The notes under the pieces: generated by a model
The model's input: the letters and a program-made list of their open reading frames with translations, nothing else
What the model was told of the DNA's origin: nothing
Databases searched by the model: none
Position numbers and translations under genes: made by a program
Source: Hydractinia symbiolongicarpus
Lineage: Eukaryota; Cnidaria; Hydrozoa; Anthoathecata; Hydractiniidae
Direction: 5' to 3'
DNA: 64,000 nucleotides
Assembly (NCBI RefSeq): GCF_029227915.1
Contig: NC_079882.1
Location: forward strand, 27,409,001 to 27,473,000
Shown: positions 59,401 to 64,000 of the stretch, piece after piece
Position numbering within the stretch: position 1 is the stretch's first letter
How the letters are laid out: each line of letters starts with the position of its first letter

Positions 59401-62400
59401 GAAGTAGAGTGTGTAATAACTTGTCATGAAAAGAGAGCAACCTATCCAGACATCAATGGCGTGTCTGTTTCAATGGGAGGCGACTCGAGTTGTTATTGTA
59501 AAAGAGGAATGTATAATCGAACCTATTCATTGCTTTGGAAAAGTTGTTTCATGCAAATACCCAGTAACAAATTTTTATATTTCTATATTTACACTTAATT
59601 TTAAGATAACACTACTTTAAGAAGACGTTTTTGGTTTCTTTATTTCTGTCTTGACATATTTAGTTGATGGCTACTTTTCCGATTGGTCACAATGGTCCTC
59701 ATGCTCAGCATCGTGTGGCGGTGGTAAGGAAGAACGAACAAGAGAATGTATAGAACCAGCACGAGGAGGTACACCGTGTCTTGGCAAGAAGGTTGAATCA
59801 AAACCATGCAACACTTTAAGATGTCCTGGTAAGTATTGCACATTTCCCATGGCAAGAGATGACAAAAAATACAGTAGTTGCGAATAATACCTCCTTTTCT
59901 CTCCTTAGATTTCAAATGTGATTTTAAAAACGGTGACGGGATAGGAGGAACAGAATATTACGCTGGCGTGCAATCATCACTTGTGGCTTGTCTTCTTACA
60001 TGCAACGAAAGACGTTCAATATACCCGGACATTAATGGTGTGTCTGTCCCAAACAGTGGAGAAATTAGCTGTTACTGTAAAAGAGGAATGACAAACAGAA
60101 GTCGTTCGTATACTTGGAAAAGTTGCTTCATGCTAGTTCCTAGTACGTATTAAAAGGTTTAAATTATATGTCCCGAAAAAGTATTGCGCAGTTTCATGAA
60201 ACTCGTTTAGATTTTTTTAGTTGATGGATATTTCTCTGAGTGGTCTGACTGGACAAAATGCTCAGAATCATGTGATGGAGGTTTGCAAGAACGAACAAGA
60301 AAATGTATTGCTCCTGTTCGTGGTGGAAAGCCTTGCAATGGAACCACAAAACAAATGATGACATGTAATAGAATAAAATGCCCACGTGAGTAAAATACTT
60401 GAAGAAATAAATATTAGTCGTAAAGGAATGAACTAAAGGAAATATTTTACTAATTTTAGCATTTAAGTGTGAATTCCAGCCTGGTGACGGAATAGCCAAA
60501 GAAGATCTGTTTGCAGGAACACAACGTTCTGTTGTGGATTGTATATGGGCATGTGATAGAAAGCGAGCAATTTTCACAGATATTAACGGTGTCTCTGTTC
60601 CAACCAGTGGCCGGATCAGTTGCTACTGCAAGCGTGGAATGAAAAAGCTGTCACTTTCAAAAATCTGGAAGAGCTGTTTTATGCTGGTTCCAAGTAAGAC
60701 ATTGCAGAATATTTTGTTGATATTGTTGTATGCTTTTTACGTTACGTGGGAAATATTTTTACAAAGAAAATATATTTTATTTCATTCTTTGAGAAAGGAA
60801 TAAGTTTTCTGGAAATTATAATTAGTACTGTTGTGCAATGATAGGCAAGTATTTTAATGTCCTTCAAAATATACAATTTTTTATATGAAGTATACCTGAT
60901 GTTTAAGCGCACTAATTTGATTAAAATTACTTTACCTGAACGTTCGTGCGAGGAGGTAAAAACTAAGATTTCATGGACGTTTTAGTTGATGGAATACTTA
61001 AACCATGGTCCACTTGGTCTCCTTGTTCGAAGTCGTGTAATGGAGGTGTTCAGAAGCGAACAAGAGGATGTACAGAGCCTGTGCGAGGTGGGAAGCCATG
61101 CCAAGGTGAAAAGACGCAATCAAGACATTGCAATGCGATTACGTGTCCATGTTAGTTGTTGTATTTCGCTAAAGTTGTAAGCATTTGTTAGTAACAAGGT
61201 AAGTTAATAGCAAATTCTATTTATTTTAGCATTTGCCTGTGAGCTGAAACCAGGTGATGGAATCGGTGGTAGTGACATATACCTTGGTGAAAAAGCATCT
61301 GTTGTGGAATGCATTTTGGCATGTGCTGCGGAGGCTAGAGGCTTTCCAGATATAAATGGAGTTTCTGTGCCAACTTCTGGAGAAGTAAGATGCTATTGCG
61401 AACGTGGAATGAAGAATAGGACACGGTCTTACATATGGAAAAGTTGTTTTATGCTGTTACCTGGTAACATATTTCTGCTTTATCACATTAAAGTATTTTA
61501 TAATTACATTAACAATTATGTATTGATGCTTTTTATTATTTTTTTTATAGTAAATGGGCGATATTCCGAGTGGTCGTCATGGTCAGAATGCTCTGAATCG
61601 TGTGGGGGCGGTCAAATGAAAAGAATTCGCCAATGCAACGATCCTGCTCCGTTAAGAGGTGGCAAGCCATGCCATGGTCCTTCAGTGGACACTAAATCAT
61701 GTAACAAAATAAAATGCCCAAGTAAGACTTCTTGTGCGCTGCTGCCAATGCTGAAAATTTATAAACAAAATCTACAAAAATTAGATAAAGTTGATACTAT
61801 AAATCATATCCTTCACTTCGTAACAATTTTTTATTTTTCAGGGTACACATGTAACTTTAGTTCTGGTGAGGCTGTTGGCGGCACAGATGTATATGCTGGT
61901 TTCTTCAACAAACCCGTAGAATGTCTTCTTGCTTGCGAAAAGAAAGCAGTCGAATATAGTGACATCAATGGCGTTTCCATTCCAGTGGACGGAGATGTTG
62001 AATGTTATTGCAACATTGGCATGAAGAAAAGGAACACTAGAAGATCATGGAAGAGTTGCTTTGCAAGCATTCCTGGTATTTTATCTATCTTTTATCTTAA
62101 ACTATCTTCTTTTCAAACGCTTTTTTCTTGCAGGGTAACTAAAAGTAAAAATATTCGTTTTTAGAATACTTCCGTGTATAACCTTTAGGTCCAGCTTGTT
62201 CACATTTTTTCTCACCTAAGTTGCCTTGTAGAGAATTCGTAAAACAACGTTAAGATGCTCCTTTTGCACTGTTTTATTTTGCGCGTACAACAGTGGTTGT
62301 TTTCCATGCAGCAACGCTGGGAATTAAAGGATTAGAAATATTTGCAGAAACAATTAATTGTGTTTATTACAAAGTTAATAACAATCTGTTTAAAACCTTT

Positions 62401-62949
62401 GTATGATTGGCCTTCTGTGAATTGCAATATTGATATGAACCATTTTATTCTGTTTCTTTTGACAGTTGACGGACAGTATTCTACCTGGATGGCTTGGTCC
62501 AAGTGCACCAAATCATGTGGTGGTGGAACACAAGAACGAACAAGAACATGTACTCCACCACTAAGAGGTGGTAATCCATGCCAAGGTGACAAAATTCAAA
62601 AAAGAAAATGCAACACAGATTCATGTCCCAGTACGTGTAACAATAATAAAATTATGTATAAAACACTAAAGGCAGCTTATATTATGGAAATAACTTTCGT
62701 CTTTGTTTTCTAGGTGCCATTGCATGCAAATTTTTGTCTGGAGAAGGTATGGGCGATGATGAAATAGATGTAGGTCCAAAAAATAGCGTGGAGGAGTGTG
62801 TCAAGGAATGCCGAAAGCAGAAGTTAAAATTTCCAGCTATTAATGGCGTATCTATGACCAGTAGTAAGCCAATGCAATGTTTATGCGAAATCAATATGAA
62901 AGATCGCATTCCTATTTTCGACTGGAAAAGTTGTAAAATTTATGAGTAA
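56415..62949 (+). CDS. Gene C: large secreted TSR/GDG-module protein
   Basis: Twenty exons: 56415-56475, 56790-56946, 57020-57285, 57406-57594, 57701-57886, 58010-58246, 58344-58508, 58643-58876, 59029-59193, 59330-59563, 59664-59828, 59909-60142, 60221-60385, 60460-60693, 60986-61150, 61230-61463, 61551-61721, 61842-62075, 62466-62630, 62714-62949. Total 3897 nt, 1298 aa. Signal peptide [19 protein letters not shown]-terminal domain as in gene B; TSR1 and TSR2 in tandem; then seven further TSRs alternating with eight GDG modules, with a GDG module last. Module exons are mostly 165 (TSR) and 234 (GDG) bases, all phase 1. GDG modules read INGVSVP rather than INGVTIP, and most have CYCKRGM or CYCERGM. 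The last module has CLC in place of CYC. No membrane anchor. Probably extracellular; function unknown. Confidence 0.87.
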
Positions 62950-63070
62950 GCTAATATAAACAATATTGCTTGATTCCTAAGAATTATTAGTGCTTATCGT
63001 GGACATTTTTATTTCCCTTAACGATACTCATAACCAAACTAATTGTTAATTACAAGCTCGTGAGCTTGTA
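62950..63070. other. 3' flank of gene C
   Basis: Short AT-rich gap containing the palindrome TACAAGCTC-GT-GAGCTTGTA just before the MITE. Confidence 0.4.
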
Positions 63071-63684
63071 TTAACCCTATTTGGTCCGGGGTTTTTCGAA
63101 CATACTATGACGTCATCAGAAGCTTGAAAATTGTTAAAAATGCCACTATCTGTTTAAAATATAATTACTTTTGTTCTAGAGCGAATTTTTACATTCTGTT
63201 TAAAGTTTCTGAAAGCTAAATAACATTTTTTTAACATATCTTCCGGTTTTTACATGGATCGGATAAAAAATTGCCAAAAATTGCCTGAAAATCCGTTTTT
63301 TTCCGATTTTCGGGTAAAATCCGACAAAATCGGGAAATCGGATTAGTCACGTGTCAAAATTATTCAAAATGATTCTTCTTGATGAAACAAAGTTGTGTTG
63401 CAAGTTTCAAGTTCTAAGGATAATCCTAACAGGATTTATTATATTTTCCCCATTATAAGGATTTCATAGAGATTTTAGGGGTAGTTTCGAGTAATGGCCA
63501 ATATCAAAGCCTCTGAAAGGTATGGGACCTAAAAATTTAGCATGCAGGTGTGTAATAGATAAATGTTGAAACTCAGTAAGTATCATAGCCATATAAGAAA
63601 GCAATCAGGAGTTATTAAAAAAAAAACCGTCAGGAGGGGGGGGGCGGAATCCGCCCCCCCCCCCCCCAGACCAAATAGGGTTAA
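63071..63684. mobile_element. piggyBac-like MITE, inverted orientation
   Basis: TTAA-CCCTATTTGGTCCGGGG at the left and CCAAATAGGGTTAA at the right, with the inner block of G and C runs. The interior is the reverse complement of the 27075 copy and very similar to it (for example the shared CGGATTTTCGGG-type tract), so it inserted in the opposite direction. Non-coding. Confidence 0.8.
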
Positions 63685-63837
63685 AACGCAAATGTGTCCC
63701 ACAAGAATGGAAATTTCTGCCTCTCTGAACACCGAAACGGGAGTAGTCGTGTGTTGAATCTCATCTTGGTATATATTTTTACTTTTTTTTTTTCTAATTT
63801 TATTTTTCCAAAAGATAAGATAAGTGTTCAAAAGCAT

Positions 63838-64000
63838 TATTTAACTAACTGGTAAAGTAAAGGTTTTTCCACCAAAGTTTACAAAATTGAATGTAGGCAG
63901 AATTAAGGTCACCCCAAATGTCTGGAAAGTAGTTTACGAAAAATAAAACTTCCACAACATTATGTAACAGAGAAACAAAGGCGCTGCACCATATTTATTT
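63838..64000. repeat. Dispersed repeat, copy 2 (runs off the window)
   Basis: Matches 14016-14186 in the same orientation from TTATTTAACTAACTGGTAAA to the window end. Unclassified. Confidence 0.7.

Noticed and set aside
1-64000. tRNA, rRNA or snRNA genes
   Set aside because: No cloverleaf, rRNA or snRNA sequence was recognised by eye on either strand; a covariance-model search would be decisive.

Overview
The window looks like nuclear DNA of a cnidarian, most likely a hydrozoan. It is AT-rich, its genes are spliced with GT-AG introns, and its secreted proteins carry thrombospondin type-1 repeats (TSRs). It also has a six-exon DEG/ENaC channel like the hydrozoan peptide-gated channels. Most of the rest is transposon debris: ISL2EU, piggyBac-like MITEs, integrase-core elements and a Polinton/Maverick-like remnant. 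I cannot name the species.

Layout. 1-11.5 kb: a direct duplication (period about 8.84 kb) carries two minus-strand genes, A1 (1-1568, cut by the window edge) and A2 (8806-10415). Each encodes a signal peptide and four copies of a six-cysteine module, called the GDG module here after its GDGxGG motif. An ISL2EU transposon (4.7-8.2 kb) and a piggyBac-like MITE (3416-4312) lie between them. 11.8-20.4 kb: integrase-element remnants, one orphan exon, satellites and long empty stretches. 20.9-25.4 kb: DEG/ENaC gene, minus strand, 489 aa. 27-35.6 kb: two MITEs, simple repeats and a second integrase-element copy. 35.6-44.15 kb: a GC-richer, decayed Polinton-like virus-derived element with capsid-like, membrane, integrase, BRO-like and DUF4116-like repeat genes, nearly all broken. 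45.7-49.4 kb: a MITE, a 50-bp minisatellite and a spliced but broken integrase gene. 49.97-53.88 kb: gene B (nine exons, 565 aa). 55.16-55.87 kb: a 711-bp heptanucleotide tract. 56.4-62.95 kb: gene C (20 exons, 1298 aa). The end holds one more MITE and a dispersed repeat.

Genes A, B and C form one family. B and C start with a signal peptide and a shared N-terminal cysteine-rich domain, then alternate TSRs with GDG modules (3 TSR + 3 GDG in B; 9 TSR + 8 GDG in C). A has only GDG modules, but its last module closely matches the last module of B. Every module is a single exon bounded by phase-1 introns, so modules can be added, lost or swapped without breaking the frame. This exon-shuffled extracellular family is the most interesting content. 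Its function cannot be read from the sequence; adhesion, matrix, mucus or recognition roles are all possible.

Exon boundaries were read by eye from splice sites and frame arithmetic. Family assignments rest on motif recognition, not on database searches.
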